A stretch of DNA of 64,000 nucleotides from Limnochorda pilosa (GCF_001544015.1 NZ_AP014924.1:3596001-3660000), one strand, 5' to 3'; counted from the first letter of the stretch, positions 23,648 through 31,611 are shown. Notes: a model not told the origin generated them from the letters alone. A program made the numbers and translations.

Positions 23648-25198
23648 ATGCCGGAACCGTGGACCTCCGCCCTACCGCCGTTGCTGGCCATCGGCCTCGC
23701 AGCGGCCACCCGCCAGGTGATCCCGTCGCTCCTGGTGGGGCTCTGGGTCGGGGCGGCCCTGGCCTCTCCCGGGTTGATCGCCTCAGCCAGCAGGCTGGTC
23801 GACCTGGTGGGCGGCGTGCTCGCCGACCGGGGCAACCTGGACGTGTTGCTCTTCCTCTACCTGTTCGGTGGCCTGGTGGTCCTCCTGGAGCGGGCGGGGG
23901 GCGTGGAGGGCTTCGTTCGGGCTCTCTCGGGTCGCGTCCGCACCTCTCGAGGCGCGCTGTCGGTGGCATGGGCGGTGCTCCCCCTCACCTTCATCGACTG
24001 CGGATTCCGCGTCGTGACCACCGGTGCCCTCGTCACGCCCCTGGCGCGGCGGGTGGGTGTGTCGCCCGAGCGCGTCGCCTACACCCTGAACAACACTGCG
24101 AGCCCGCTGATCGCGCTGATTCCCGCCGCCACCACCTTCCTCACCTACATGCTGGCCGTGCTGGGAGCGGGCATGACGGCAGCGCAGATCGATGGGTCAC
24201 GGTTCGCCCTCTTCCTGCGCACCATCCCCTTCAACTTCTTCAGCTGGACCTCCCTGGCCGTGGCTCTGGCCTCGCTCTTCGCCCGTCGGCAGTGGGGCCT
24301 CATGGAGGAGTCGGAAGCGCAGGCGCGCGGCGACGAGCCCGCAGGCGAGAAAGAAGCGGGACGGCAGCGCCTCCTGGCCTCGCCTTCGTTAACCGGCCTT
24401 CAGGCGGAGACGGCAAAACCCCTCACCCCCGAGACGCCGCGCGCGCGTGCAGCCACCGCCCGCCAGCAGACGGGTACGGCCGAAGGCCACCCGATGCAGA
24501 AGGATGAACCTGTCCTGGAGCCCAGGATCGTCAACCTGCTGGCACCCGTCCTCCTTCTGATCAGCCTCAGCTTCGGGCTCCTCTGGTGGGACGGTCGGGC
24601 TCCAGGGCGCACCTTCGTGCAGGCGGTGGCCGCCGCCGATGCCTCTCGGATGATGCTGGTAGCCCTGCTGCTCACGCTGGTGCTGGCCGGGCTCTCCTTC
24701 GCCGCGCAAGGCTTCCCGCTCCGCTCGGCCACCGAGGCCCTCCTTCAGGGAGGCAACCGGATGATGACCACCATCGTGATCCTCGCCCTCGCCTGGCCCA
24801 TTGCGACGGTCGCCCAGGAGCTGGGACTGCCGGAGCTGATCCGGACAGCGGTGGGCGCTCGGCTGGGCGCGCCCCTGGTGCCGCTCCTCGTCTTCGCGGT
24901 GACGGGAGCGCTGACTTACGCGGTCGGCTCTTCCTGGGGAGCGTGGGCCCTCATGATGCCGCTCGCCCTGCCGCTGGCCACTTCGGCGGGCGCGTCCGTC
25001 GCCCTCACCGCCGCGGCCGTCTTCTCGGGAGGAACCTTCGGCGATGTCACCTCACCTCTCTCCGGGATGACCGCCATGGCCGCCGGGGCGGCCCAGGCCG
25101 ACCACATGTCCTACGTCCGGGCGATGACCCCCTACAACCTCGTCGCTGCCGGGGCGGCCGCGCTGTTCTTCGCGGTCGCCGGCCTCGCCAGGCTCTGA
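23648..25198 (+). CDS. nhaC: NhaC-family Na+/H+ antiporter
   Basis: Integral membrane antiporter of the NhaC / Na+-H+ family, 516 residues. Many TM helices; conserved TFIDCGFRVVTTGALVTPLARRVGV, AYTLNNTASPLIALIPAATTFLTYM, TIPFNFFSW, PATVAQELGL-like segment (PIATVAQELGLPELI), GSSWGAWALMMPLALPL and VFSGGTFGDVTSPLSGMTAMAAGAAQADHMSYV. A cytoplasmic loop of about 110 residues in the middle (residues ~205-290, Ala/Glu-rich) is unusually long. Ion specificity is assumed from family. Start ATG 23648 with GAGGG upstream. Confidence 0.9.
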   Translation: MPEPWTSALPPLLAIGLAAATRQVIPSLLVGLWVGAALASPGLIASASRLVDLVGGVLADRGNLDVLLFLYLFGGLVVLLERAGGVEGFVRALSGRVRTSRGALSVAWAVLPLTFIDCGFRVVTTGALVTPLARRVGVSPERVAYTLNNTASPLIALIPAATTFLTYMLAVLGAGMTAAQIDGSRFALFLRTIPFNFFSWTSLAVALASLFARRQWGLMEESEAQARGDEPAGEKEAGRQRLLASPSLTGLQAETAKPLTPETPRARAATARQQTGTAEGHPMQKDEPVLEPRIVNLLAPVLLLISLSFGLLWWDGRAPGRTFVQAVAAADASRMMLVALLLTLVLAGLSFAAQGFPLRSATEALLQGGNRMMTTIVILALAWPIATVAQELGLPELIRTAVGARLGAPLVPLLVFAVTGALTYAVGSSWGAWALMMPLALPLATSAGASVALTAAAVFSGGTFGDVTSPLSGMTAMAAGAAQADHMSYVRAMTPYNLVAAGAAALFFAVAGLARL

Positions 25199-25224
25199 GT
25201 CCAACAGCAACCAGAGGCTTTTCC

Positions 25225-25283
25225 TTGACACCACCTCCCACCGGAGGGAATAATGGTCTGGGTTGTTATTCCCTACCCGGGTA
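25225..25283 (+). promoter_or_regulatory. Promoter A with copper-type operator
   Basis: TTGACA 25225-25230, 18 bp, AATAAT 25249-25254, then 14 bp to a half-degenerate inverted repeat TTCC-N7-GGTA (25269-25283) with core CTACCCGGGTA. It lies 31 nt upstream of the beta-propeller start, matching the layout of promoters B, C and E. Confidence 0.75.
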
Positions 25284-25314
25284 TGGATTGAAGAGTGAGG
25301 GAGTGTGGGGGAAA

Positions 25315-26709
25315 ATGAGGATCCTCTCAGGAACGTGCATGCGACGGGGGCGGCTCGCTCGCTTCACAATGGGAGTGCTGCTCGCGGCGCTGATCTTGAT
25401 GTTCCAGACAGGGGCTGCGGCTGAGGTCTCCGAGGCGGCCCTCTGGCGCGTCTCGGACCAGGGCCCGGTCTACGTGGAAGTCCTCTGGGCCACGCCGCTC
25501 GACGCCGGTGACGGCACGAGCCTCGATTTCCAGGTAAGGATGACCACCCACTCGGGGGATCTGACGACGCTGGACTTCCCCTCGCTCCTCACCCTCGTGA
25601 CCAGCGATGGGCGCGAAGTCGGTGGGTTCGACTGGACCTACCTGGCGCGGTCCAGCCACCACCCCCAGGCCGTGGCCTCTCTGCCAGCCCAGGTCGATGG
25701 AGCCGCGGTGGTTGGCCCGCAGACCGAGTGGATCGAGCTGCGTCTGCACAGCGTGGGCAGTGTGGCGATGCGCAGCTTCCGGTGGGAGCTCGATTCGGAT
25801 CTACACGCCGCTCTGGGGCACGACACTTCCCAGGCGCAGGCCCAGGCCGGGCAGCCGGAGCAGACGCCTGCGGTCCAGATTCAAGGAGCCGGTGACTACC
25901 GCATCCTGGTCCCCAATGCGCTGGACGGCACGGTGACCGTTGTCGACGCCCGGAGCTTCACCGTGGAGAAGACGCTCCCCGTCGGAGAGGCCGCCTCGCA
26001 CGGCATCGCCGTCCACCCCGACGGCGACCGCTTCTACGTGGCAGATGCCGACGCGGGGACCCCAAGGATCTTCGACATGGGAACAGGCGCGGAGATCGGC
26101 CGGGTCCCTGTGGGCCACCGCGTCCACGGAACGGACATATCCCCCGACGGGAGGTACGTCGCCGTCACCGGAGAGGACCGGTTCGACATCATCCAGGTGG
26201 ATCACCCCGGTGACGAGCGGGTCGTTCAGACCCTGGCCTACCCCGAGGCCGACCCGAACCACATCGACTTCGCCCCGGACGGGCGCTACCTTTACGCCGT
26301 CCTGCAGGGCATCGACAAGCTGGGCGTCTTCGCGTACACGGGCGACCCCGTCGAGCCGTACCGGGAGCTGGCGCGGGTCGAAGTGGGAGGTAGCCCCAAC
26401 GAGAGCCGGGCCTCTGCGGACGGCCGGCGCGTCTACACGGCTAACTGGAAAGGGGACAGTGTCACCGCCGTGGAGGTCGGCAGCTGGCGACCCCTGGCCA
26501 CCATCGCCACAGCTGGTCCTTCCCACACAGGTGGTCGGCGCGGGGCTGGTGGTGGCCAGCGTCGCGGTGCTCGCCCCCGAGAGCGCGCGACATCACCAGG
26601 GGCCATTGACCCGTTGGACGTCAGACGGAGGGAACCGACCATGACTCAGGGAACGGTCGGGCTACCGTGCCTCAACGGTCACGTCGAGGCTCCGCGTGGA
26701 CGCGAGTGA
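25315..26709 (+). CDS. Secreted YVTN-type beta-propeller protein, truncated at the C-terminus
   Basis: 464 residues including signal peptide (residues ~12-36, GVLLAALILMFQTGAAA). Residues ~45-180 form an N-terminal domain; from YRILVPNALDGTVTVVDARS on there are YVTN/WD-like repeats (HGIAVHPDGDRFYVADADAGTP, VHGTDISPDGRYVAVTGEDRF, NHIDFAPDGRYLYAVLQGIDKLG, ESRASADGRRVYTANWKGDS). After ATIATAGPSHTG near 26520 the frame turns into low-complexity Gly/Arg text, and another frame continues with a hydrophobic VVGAGLVVASVAVLAPE, so the last blades are missing or the ends of two genes were joined. Under copper-type promoter A. A 22-residue ORF with a good ribosome site starts at 26641 in frame. Confidence 0.7.
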   Translation: MRILSGTCMRRGRLARFTMGVLLAALILMFQTGAAAEVSEAALWRVSDQGPVYVEVLWATPLDAGDGTSLDFQVRMTTHSGDLTTLDFPSLLTLVTSDGREVGGFDWTYLARSSHHPQAVASLPAQVDGAAVVGPQTEWIELRLHSVGSVAMRSFRWELDSDLHAALGHDTSQAQAQAGQPEQTPAVQIQGAGDYRILVPNALDGTVTVVDARSFTVEKTLPVGEAASHGIAVHPDGDRFYVADADAGTPRIFDMGTGAEIGRVPVGHRVHGTDISPDGRYVAVTGEDRFDIIQVDHPGDERVVQTLAYPEADPNHIDFAPDGRYLYAVLQGIDKLGVFAYTGDPVEPYRELARVEVGGSPNESRASADGRRVYTANWKGDSVTAVEVGSWRPLATIATAGPSHTGGRRGAGGGQRRGARPRERATSPGAIDPLDVRRREPTMTQGTVGLPCLNGHVEAPRGRE

Positions 26710-26785
26710 GAGAAGGTGGTCATCGCAAGCCACGGGGACGTATCGACTGCAGTCCGGGACATACTCTTCCCGGGAGGTGAGAGTC

Positions 26786-26974
26786 ATGCCCATCCAGCAG
26801 CAGGTTCAGGACTGCATCAACACGTGCACCCAGCTGGCGAACGAGATCCGGTCGGTAGCCAACGGCGTGCAGGAACAGCGAAGCCGCTACATGCTCACCG
26901 AAGCCGCCGGTCACGTCGAGATCTGCATCGACACGTGCAACCAGGCGCAGCAGCCGATCCAGCGACCGGTCTGA
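26786..26974 (+). CDS. DUF326-like small Cys-rich protein, first copy
   Basis: 62 residues. MPIQQQVQDCINTCTQLANE, then AAGHVEICIDTCNQAQQPIQ: two CxxxC pairs on helices, as in the four-helix-bundle copper-binding DUF326/Csp-like proteins, but shorter than them. ATG 26786 follows CGGGAGGTGAGAGTC. Under the beta-propeller gene; the second copy lies 58 nt downstream. Cytosolic copper storage is known in relatives (Csp); here only the Cys pattern supports it. Confidence 0.75.
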   Translation: MPIQQQVQDCINTCTQLANEIRSVANGVQEQRSRYMLTEAAGHVEICIDTCNQAQQPIQRPV

Positions 26975-27032
26975 GTACTTCCTGGGTGAATGGACCGCCG
27001 AGATCATCATGACAAGAAGGGAGGCGCGAAAG

Positions 27033-27239
27033 GTGCCGGCGCACCAGCAGATCCAGGCGTGCATCCAGAGGTGCCAGCAGGTGATGCAGCAGCTTCAGCA
27101 ACTGAGCGCTTCGACTCCCGACCAGCGGGTGCGGGACCTCCTACAGGAAGGGGCCCATCACTTGCAGCTTTGCGTCACCGAGTGCCAGTTCGCGGCCCAG
27201 CGGATCGCGAAGACCGCGGCACAGCCTGCGATGGCGTGA
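27033..27239 (+). CDS. DUF326-like small Cys-rich protein, second copy
   Basis: 68 residues, same layout as its neighbour: MPAHQQIQACIQRCQQVMQQ and HHLQLCVTECQFAAQRI. Start GTG 27033 with GGGAGG 8 nt upstream; a longer ATG frame at 27009 gives an extra basic segment and fits worse with the first copy. The two proteins align over the whole length, so this is a tandem duplication. Function as for the first copy. Confidence 0.75.
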   Translation: MPAHQQIQACIQRCQQVMQQLQQLSASTPDQRVRDLLQEGAHHLQLCVTECQFAAQRIAKTAAQPAMA

Positions 27240-27244
27240 ACGTA

Positions 27245-27890
27245 GCATGACCTGTATGCCACGATCGCTCTGGGATGCCGCCAGCCTTTCGCGCCGCCGC
27301 GCGCCGAGGCTGGCGGCGCTCTTTGACGCCGGTCAACTCATCGGTCCCGATCAGGTAAGCCATGGCGAGGAAGTTGGCGTCGGAGCGGTAGCCCCTAGCC
27401 CGGGCCTTCGCCGCCTGGAGGAGGGCTGTTCATTCCTTACCAGGATGGCGTTGGTGAGCCGGTGCTCGAACCAGGCGAGTACACCCTCCTGGTGCTCCCT
27501 GAGCGTCTTGGGACCGGGCCGTCTTCAGGTGGTGCTTGCCAGGCTCTCGAGCTGCTGGCTCTGCCGCTGCTTCAGGCTGCTGGGGTTCCTCATCCACAGG
27601 TATCGGGTCTTCTTGAGGAGCGGGTTGGTCTTCACCTCCTCCCGCCGGACCTCGTCGACGCCGAGGTCCGGCCTTTCGGCGGCCTGTCCGTCGTGCCGGC
27701 GGATCACCCTCCACAGCCGCGTGTCGTGCTCGCCCACCATCCTCGCCAGCGCCCGGACCGGCAGCTCACGAGCCGTCGCGAGGATCATGGCCTCAAGGAC
27801 GAGGGTGAACCCGCTCCCGGGGCGGCTCCAGGGGACCTCCACCTGGGTGATCGCCTTGCACTGGGGGCACTCAACCCGAGGGACCTAGGC
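27245..27890 (-). pseudogene. Remnant of an ISL3-family transposase
   Basis: On the minus strand the pieces of an ISL3 transposase appear in different frames: zinc-ribbon-like CPQCKAITQ, then VPWSRPGSGFTLVLEA, LPVRALARMVGEHDTRLW (27525-27842), the segment LLKKTRYLWMRNPSSLKQRQ, and the C-terminal MAYLIGT near 27345. Most of the DDE catalytic region is missing and frames are broken, so it is inactive. No inverted repeats or target duplications were recognised. It marks a past insertion between the DUF326-like genes and the CcdA-like operon. Confidence 0.8.
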
Positions 27891-27930
27891 GTGGAGGTAG
27901 GCGCGATGCTCGAAGGAGTTCCGGAGTGCA

Positions 27931-28764
27931 TCAGACCGTAGCCAGGATGAACAGGCCCAGGGCGACTGCCCCGGTGCCCAGGGCCAGCCGCATTTTCTCC
28001 CGGTGGTGCAGGTTCCAGCGGTTCAAACTCCGCAGCGTGGGGCCCATGGAGGCGCCAACCAGGATGACCAAGAGGGGCACGACGAACATCACGTTGTAGA
28101 GGACCAGGTAGACGTAGGGTCGGGCGAACTCCTGCCGCAACGCCAGCATGCTGAGGACTGCCAGGTAGACAGCCCCGCTGCAAGGGACGGTGCACGCGCC
28201 CACGAGGATCCCCAACACGAGCATGGCCACAAAGCTCATTCGGCTGCCCCAGCGCCGGAGCACGTCGCCCAGCACAGCCGGCGCCCCCAGTCGAGGCCCC
28301 CACTCCGGTAGGAAGGAGTCCTTCATCATCCACAGACCTAGGAAGACGGCGGAGAGAGCGCCCAGGCGGGCGCCCAGGTGATTCTGTGCCAGCCATCCGG
28401 AGGCTCGGAGCAGGCCGACCCCCAGCGCCAGGTAGGTGAGGAAGATGGCCCAGATGAAGGTGCCACCCAGCAGGAGAACGCGGGTCCGCATGGCTCCCGT
28501 ATCCGCGCCCATCGCGGTTCCGTGACCGGTCAGTAGGGTCACCGTGAAAAGCAGAAGCACCGTGAACGCGCAGGGATTGATCCCATCCACAAGCCCCGCG
28601 GCCAGGACCACGGGCAGGGCGATCGCCGGCGAGTCAAGCATGCTCCGACCGCCCGCGAAAAGGCGTGTCGGCGTTCCGAGGACGTACGCCGCGAGCCCCA
28701 CGGCTGCGATCACGAGTAGGAGGAGAAGAGGGCTGACGGCGCGTCCGCGTCCCCGCTCCGTCAT
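27931..28764 (-). CDS. CcdA/DsbD-like transmembrane thiol-electron carrier
   Basis: 277 residues, six or more TM helices. Two conserved Cys helices: AAGLVDGINPCAFTVLLLFTV and GILVGACTVPCSGAVYLAVLSM, the latter with C-x3-C as in ScsB/DsbD-like proteins that move electrons across the membrane to extracytoplasmic thiol or metal-binding partners. Start overlaps the cupredoxin stop (ATGA), so it probably reduces or services the cupredoxin encoded just upstream. Confidence 0.85.
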   Translation of the reverse strand: MTERGRGRAVSPLLLLLVIAAVGLAAYVLGTPTRLFAGGRSMLDSPAIALPVVLAAGLVDGINPCAFTVLLLFTVTLLTGHGTAMGADTGAMRTRVLLLGGTFIWAIFLTYLALGVGLLRASGWLAQNHLGARLGALSAVFLGLWMMKDSFLPEWGPRLGAPAVLGDVLRRWGSRMSFVAMLVLGILVGACTVPCSGAVYLAVLSMLALRQEFARPYVYLVLYNVMFVVPLLVILVGASMGPTLRSLNRWNLHHREKMRLALGTGAVALGLFILATV

Positions 28765-29231
28765 CCGCGTACCACCAATCTCCCCCGCATGTACGGGTTC
28801 TCACGCCCACCGCAGCAGATGTCACAGTAGAACTCGACCGTCCCGGCCCGGGTGGGCGTCAGCGTGACCGTCTGCGTCTGCAGAGGAGCGACGCGCACGT
28901 CGATCCCCATCTCGTCGATGGCAAACTGGTGCCACCCACCCCCATCCGTGTGGAAGCGATTGTCGCGATTGACGAGCCGCAGGGTAACCGATTCACCGGC
29001 TTGTACCTCGATGCGCGGGGGGTCAAAACCAGCCATAGAAAGGTCTACCCTGACGCCCTCTCCTGGCGCAGGCGGGCCGCCAGCGATAGGCCTCAGGAAG
29101 AAGAAGGCCGCACTCAAGACGGCAAGGACGATCGCGGCGAACCCGAGAGGCCTCGCTCGCCCCAGACGCTGGCCTCTGTGTTCCTGGACCTGATCTGATC
29201 GCCCTCGACGGGCGCGACTCCTCTGTGCCAT
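28761..29231 (-). CDS. Membrane-anchored cupredoxin with altered CuA-like motif
   Basis: 156 residues. N-terminal TM (LGFAAIVLAVLSAAFFFL), then a cupredoxin fold: VDLSMAGFDPPRIEVQAGESVTLRLVN, NRFHTDGGGWHQFA, and FYCDICCGGRENPYMRGRLVV at the end. The last motif resembles CuA (C-x3-C-x3-H-x2-M) but has CxxCC and Glu at the His position, so it may bind a single copper or act as a thiol protein. Cys pair suits the co-translated CcdA-like reductant. Start ATG 29231 after GAGGTGGG. Confidence 0.8.
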   Translation of the reverse strand: MAQRSRARRGRSDQVQEHRGQRLGRARPLGFAAIVLAVLSAAFFFLRPIAGGPPAPGEGVRVDLSMAGFDPPRIEVQAGESVTLRLVNRDNRFHTDGGGWHQFAIDEMGIDVRVAPLQTQTVTLTPTRAGTVEFYCDICCGGRENPYMRGRLVVRG

Positions 29232-29260
29232 GCCCACCCACCTCGCACATCTGCTCAGAG

Positions 29261-29319
29261 TTGACACGGCGCAAGAGCGTAAGGATAATAGTGCCGCGTC
29301 CTAGTGCCCTACCTGGGTA
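29261..29319 (+). promoter_or_regulatory. Promoter B with copper-type operator
   Basis: TTGACA 29261-29266, 17 bp, GATAAT 29284-29289, then 15 bp to TGCC-N7-GGTA (29305-29319), core CTACCTGGGTA. It faces the plus strand and lies 26 nt upstream of a short ORF at 29346. The minus-strand cupredoxin operon starts at 29231, so the same operator could also control a divergent promoter (possible TATTAT on the minus strand at 29285-29290). Confidence 0.75.
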
Positions 29320-29345
29320 CTGTTCTTTTGTGGAGGGATGGACTC

Positions 29346-29459
29346 ATGATTCGCTCCCCCCGGGCGAGCACCTCCCCGACCCTCTGGTTGGCGCTCACCG
29401 GCCGGAACACCGAGGCCGACCTCGAACGGGCGATCGGGCAGCCGGTTCCGGGCCATTGA
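29346..29459 (+). CDS. Short ORF under promoter B, possible truncated gene
   Basis: 37 residues, MIRSPRASTSPTLWLALTGR, then NTEADLERAIGQPVPGH. Supports: ribosome site GGAGGG and position 26 nt behind a strong promoter-operator, like the neighbouring copper genes (25-31 nt). Against: it is short and its end overlaps the minus-strand gene at 29395. It may be a real small protein or the truncated start of a lost gene. No family recognised. Confidence 0.4.
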   Translation: MIRSPRASTSPTLWLALTGRNTEADLERAIGQPVPGH

Positions 29460-29862
29460 GCCGGCTGGGCGGGTGGTACCGCAGCCCCTGCAGGATCTCA
29501 TGCACGATCTCGCGGTCCGGGCTGCCCTCCGCCGCGCGGAGCAGCGTGCGCTGAACGTGGAGCCTCACCAGCAGCCGCTGAACCTCAGCCAGTTGCGCTG
29601 CGGCGCGGCGGACCCCGGCCAGCAGGTCGAGGCACCGGCCGGGCTCCATGATCTCCGGGTCCGCGAGGATGAGACTCACGAGGACGTCTGTGGACGAAAG
29701 CCCTTCTCTGATCTGGACGCGCAGCGCCTCGCAATGTCCGCGCAGGTTCTCCCTTCGCGGATCGCTGGGCCACTCGGCCGAGGACCGGGCTGACCCGGGG
29801 CCCTCAGCAGCAGCCACCGTGGCGGCCCGATCGGTGGTGGTGTGCTCCGTGTACCCCGTCAT
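29395..29862 (-). CDS. Helical protein, possibly CsoR-like regulator
   Basis: Up to 155 residues. Core GHCEALRVQIREGLSS, then RCLDLLAGVRRAAAQLAEVQ and RLLVRLHVQRTLLRAAEG and a Pro/Arg-rich tail. The pattern C-(L/V)-D-x-L-x2-V-R-x-A...LLxxHV recalls CsoR/FrmR helices, but the metal-binding Cys/His/Cys set of CsoR is not complete (no Cys after HV), so this is a weak call. It overlaps the YHS-like gene upstream by 58 nt if the ATG 29862 is used; the real start may be later. Last gene of the promoter-C operon, which would fit an autoregulated repressor. Confidence 0.4.
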   Translation of the reverse strand: MTGYTEHTTTDRAATVAAAEGPGSARSSAEWPSDPRRENLRGHCEALRVQIREGLSSTDVLVSLILADPEIMEPGRCLDLLAGVRRAAAQLAEVQRLLVRLHVQRTLLRAAEGSPDREIVHEILQGLRYHPPSRLNGPEPAARSPVRGRPRCSGR

Positions 29863-30070
29863 GCTCGCGCCCGTCCCCTTGCCCTTCGCTGCAACAGCCG
29901 GACGTCTTGGGGCCCTTGCCCAGATAGGTCTCGGGAGCTGCGAGGAAACGGTCCGCGCAGTGGCCGCACTTCAGGTAGATGGTCTCACCGCCATACTCCA
30001 CCCGAACCGCCTTCGCCGGGTCGACCTCGTTACCGCAGACAGGGCACGTCGTCGTCTCCACCATAGACAC
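29804..30070 (-). CDS. YHS-like zinc-ribbon protein with His/Cys-rich tail
   Basis: 88 residues. TTCPVCGNEVDP and YLKCGHCADRFLAAPETYLG are the YHS-like metal-binding unit with two CxxC pairs; the tail SGCCSEGQGDGREHDGVH then GAHHHRSGRHGGCC is rich in His and Cys and suggests metal sequestration. Start GTG 30070, 9 nt after GGAGG. Controlled by promoter C. Resembles the 56-residue YHS protein at 19340 but longer and more metal-binding. Confidence 0.8.
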   Translation of the reverse strand: MSMVETTTCPVCGNEVDPAKAVRVEYGGETIYLKCGHCADRFLAAPETYLGKGPKTSGCCSEGQGDGREHDGVHGAHHHRSGRHGGCC

Positions 30071-30095
30071 GCAACGCCACCTCCAGCCGGCATTG

Positions 30096-30154
30096 TACCT
30101 AGCCCAGGTATGGTTTACATATCAAGCGTACTCCGCGCCCCTCAACGCCGTCAA
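30096..30154 (-). promoter_or_regulatory. Promoter C with copper-type operator
   Basis: Minus strand: TTGACG (30149-30154), 18 bp, TACGCT (30125-30130), then 14 bp to TACC-N7-GGTA (30096-30110), core TACCTGGGCTAGGTA. It lies 25 nt before the YHS-like start. Same architecture as promoters A, B, D and E. Confidence 0.75.
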
Positions 30155-30219
30155 CCGGAAAGACCTGTGGTTCTTCTCAGTCAGAGCGGCGCCCCCTGCG
30201 CTCGGACGGGGGTGGACGG

Positions 30220-30399
30220 TCACGCCGAGGGGCGCCGGTCGTTGGTCTCCACAGGTTCCGTCTCGCGCGGCTGCCGCTCGCCGCGGGGGGCATCATGGGG
30301 TCTTGCATGATCGCCCCCGTGGGCGTGCCCATGGCCTCGCATCATGAAGAGATGCACCCCGATGCAGAAGAGGAGCAGCAGGATCCAGACCACTTCCAT
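30220..30399 (-). CDS. DUF2933 family small membrane protein
   Basis: 59 residues: MEVVWILLLLFCIGVHLFMM is one TM helix, followed by the family-type RGHGHAHGGDHARPHDAPRG His-rich loop and a polar tail. DUF2933 proteins are short membrane proteins found next to copper-resistance genes in Firmicutes and Proteobacteria. ATG 30399 has GGAGG 9 nt upstream and follows the peptidase stop by 6 nt, so the two are coupled. Copper link rests on context and the His loop. Confidence 0.85.
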   Translation of the reverse strand: MEVVWILLLLFCIGVHLFMMRGHGHAHGGDHARPHDAPRGERQPRETEPVETNDRRPSA

Positions 30400-30405
30400 C
30401 CTTCG

Positions 30406-31611
30406 TCACCTCCAGTACTGGGTCGGATCGACGTACCGCCCGGCGACGCGCACCCGGAAGTCCAGGTGCGGGCCGGTGGATCGGCCGGTGCTTCCCGAGT
30501 GCGCGATCACCTCACCCCGGGCCACCTGGATCCCCGGGCGCACTTCCAGGTGATCGTTGTGCCCGTACAGGGTTTCCACGTCCCCGCCGTGGTCCAGGAC
30601 CACGGCAAGGCCATAGGCTCCCGTGGACCCCGCAGTCGTCACCCGCCCATCCGCGGCGGCACGGATGGGGGTGCCCCGAGGCACGGCGATGTCCACCCCC
30701 TCGTGGAATTCGCGTCTTCCTGATTCAAACGGATCCGTGCGCCATCCGAAGGGCGAGCTGATCCGGCCTTGAACGGGTCGATCCAGGACGAAGCCCGTCG
30801 TTCCGGGCAGGCGCTGCGAGTCGCCCGGGATCCGAATCCGCTGACCGGCGCGGATCCGGTCCGGGCTGAGGAGGTGGTTGGCCCGGGCCAGCTCGGCAAC
30901 CGGTGTTCCCAGGCGGCGGGCGATGCTGCTCAACGTCTCCCCGGTGCGCACCGTGTATCCGTCCGCCACCTCCAGGTCCCCCATCCCTGCCACGGGCAGG
31001 AGGATCTCTTGCCCCACGCGCAGGATGTCCGACCGCATCCCGTTGAGCCGCTTCACGTGGGGGACGGTGGTGCCGAAGAAAGCGGCCAGCTCCCAGAGCG
31101 TCTCGCCCGGACGCACCGCGTGGCGAACCAGCCGGCGTTCGAGTGCGGCAGCGGTTTCTTCGCCTGCGATGCCATCCTGCGCGAGCCCCTCGCTGGCTTG
31201 AAACGCTCGCACGGCGGCCGCCGTCGGCCCGTCCATGCGACCGGTGACTTCCACCTCGTACCCCAGGCTCAGCAGCATCCGCTGAAGCCCGGAGACGTCG
31301 GCTCCCGTCGCCCCGGGCGTGAGAACGCGCGGGACCCTCGGCTCCGAGATCCCCGGAGGGATCGCATCGTGCTCGCGGGGGGCGCTCGTCCCATCACCCG
31401 GATACGGGACCGCCTCAGATGGGCTTTCGGAGACCGGTTCCACCGCGCGCGGCGCAGGGCTCCAGGACCCCCAGGCGATGAGAGCCAGCAGACCGAGTCC
31501 CAGCAAAGCAGCACCCATGGGCCGGTTCACGTTCATTCGGCGCGAGGACATGCGGTCGCTCTGCTCCTTTGGTCTCTCCACGCTTCCTGGCCTGCCACTC
31601 CTCTCATCCAT
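30406..31611 (-). CDS. LysM and M23-family peptidoglycan hydrolase
   Basis: 401 residues. One N-terminal TM or signal anchor (GAALLGLGLLALIAWGSW), a peptidoglycan-binding-1 domain (TGADVSGLQRMLLSLGYEV, GRMDGPTAAAVRAFQASEGL), two LysM units (HAVRPGETLWELAAFFGT and GYTVRTGETLSSIARRLGT), and an M23 metallopeptidase domain with GRISSPFGWRTDP, REFHEGVDIAVPRG and GPHLDFRVRV (Zn-binding H-x-G-x-D and HxDFR). Start 31611 follows GGGAGGG 13 nt upstream; a longer GTG frame to 31674 includes the AT-rich promoter-like TATACT at 31642-31647, so I left it out. Acts in the cell wall. Upstream of a DUF2933 gene. Confidence 0.9.
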   Translation of the reverse strand: MDERSGRPGSVERPKEQSDRMSSRRMNVNRPMGAALLGLGLLALIAWGSWSPAPRAVEPVSESPSEAVPYPGDGTSAPREHDAIPPGISEPRVPRVLTPGATGADVSGLQRMLLSLGYEVEVTGRMDGPTAAAVRAFQASEGLAQDGIAGEETAAALERRLVRHAVRPGETLWELAAFFGTTVPHVKRLNGMRSDILRVGQEILLPVAGMGDLEVADGYTVRTGETLSSIARRLGTPVAELARANHLLSPDRIRAGQRIRIPGDSQRLPGTTGFVLDRPVQGRISSPFGWRTDPFESGRREFHEGVDIAVPRGTPIRAAADGRVTTAGSTGAYGLAVVLDHGGDVETLYGHNDHLEVRPGIQVARGEVIAHSGSTGRSTGPHLDFRVRVAGRYVDPTQYWR

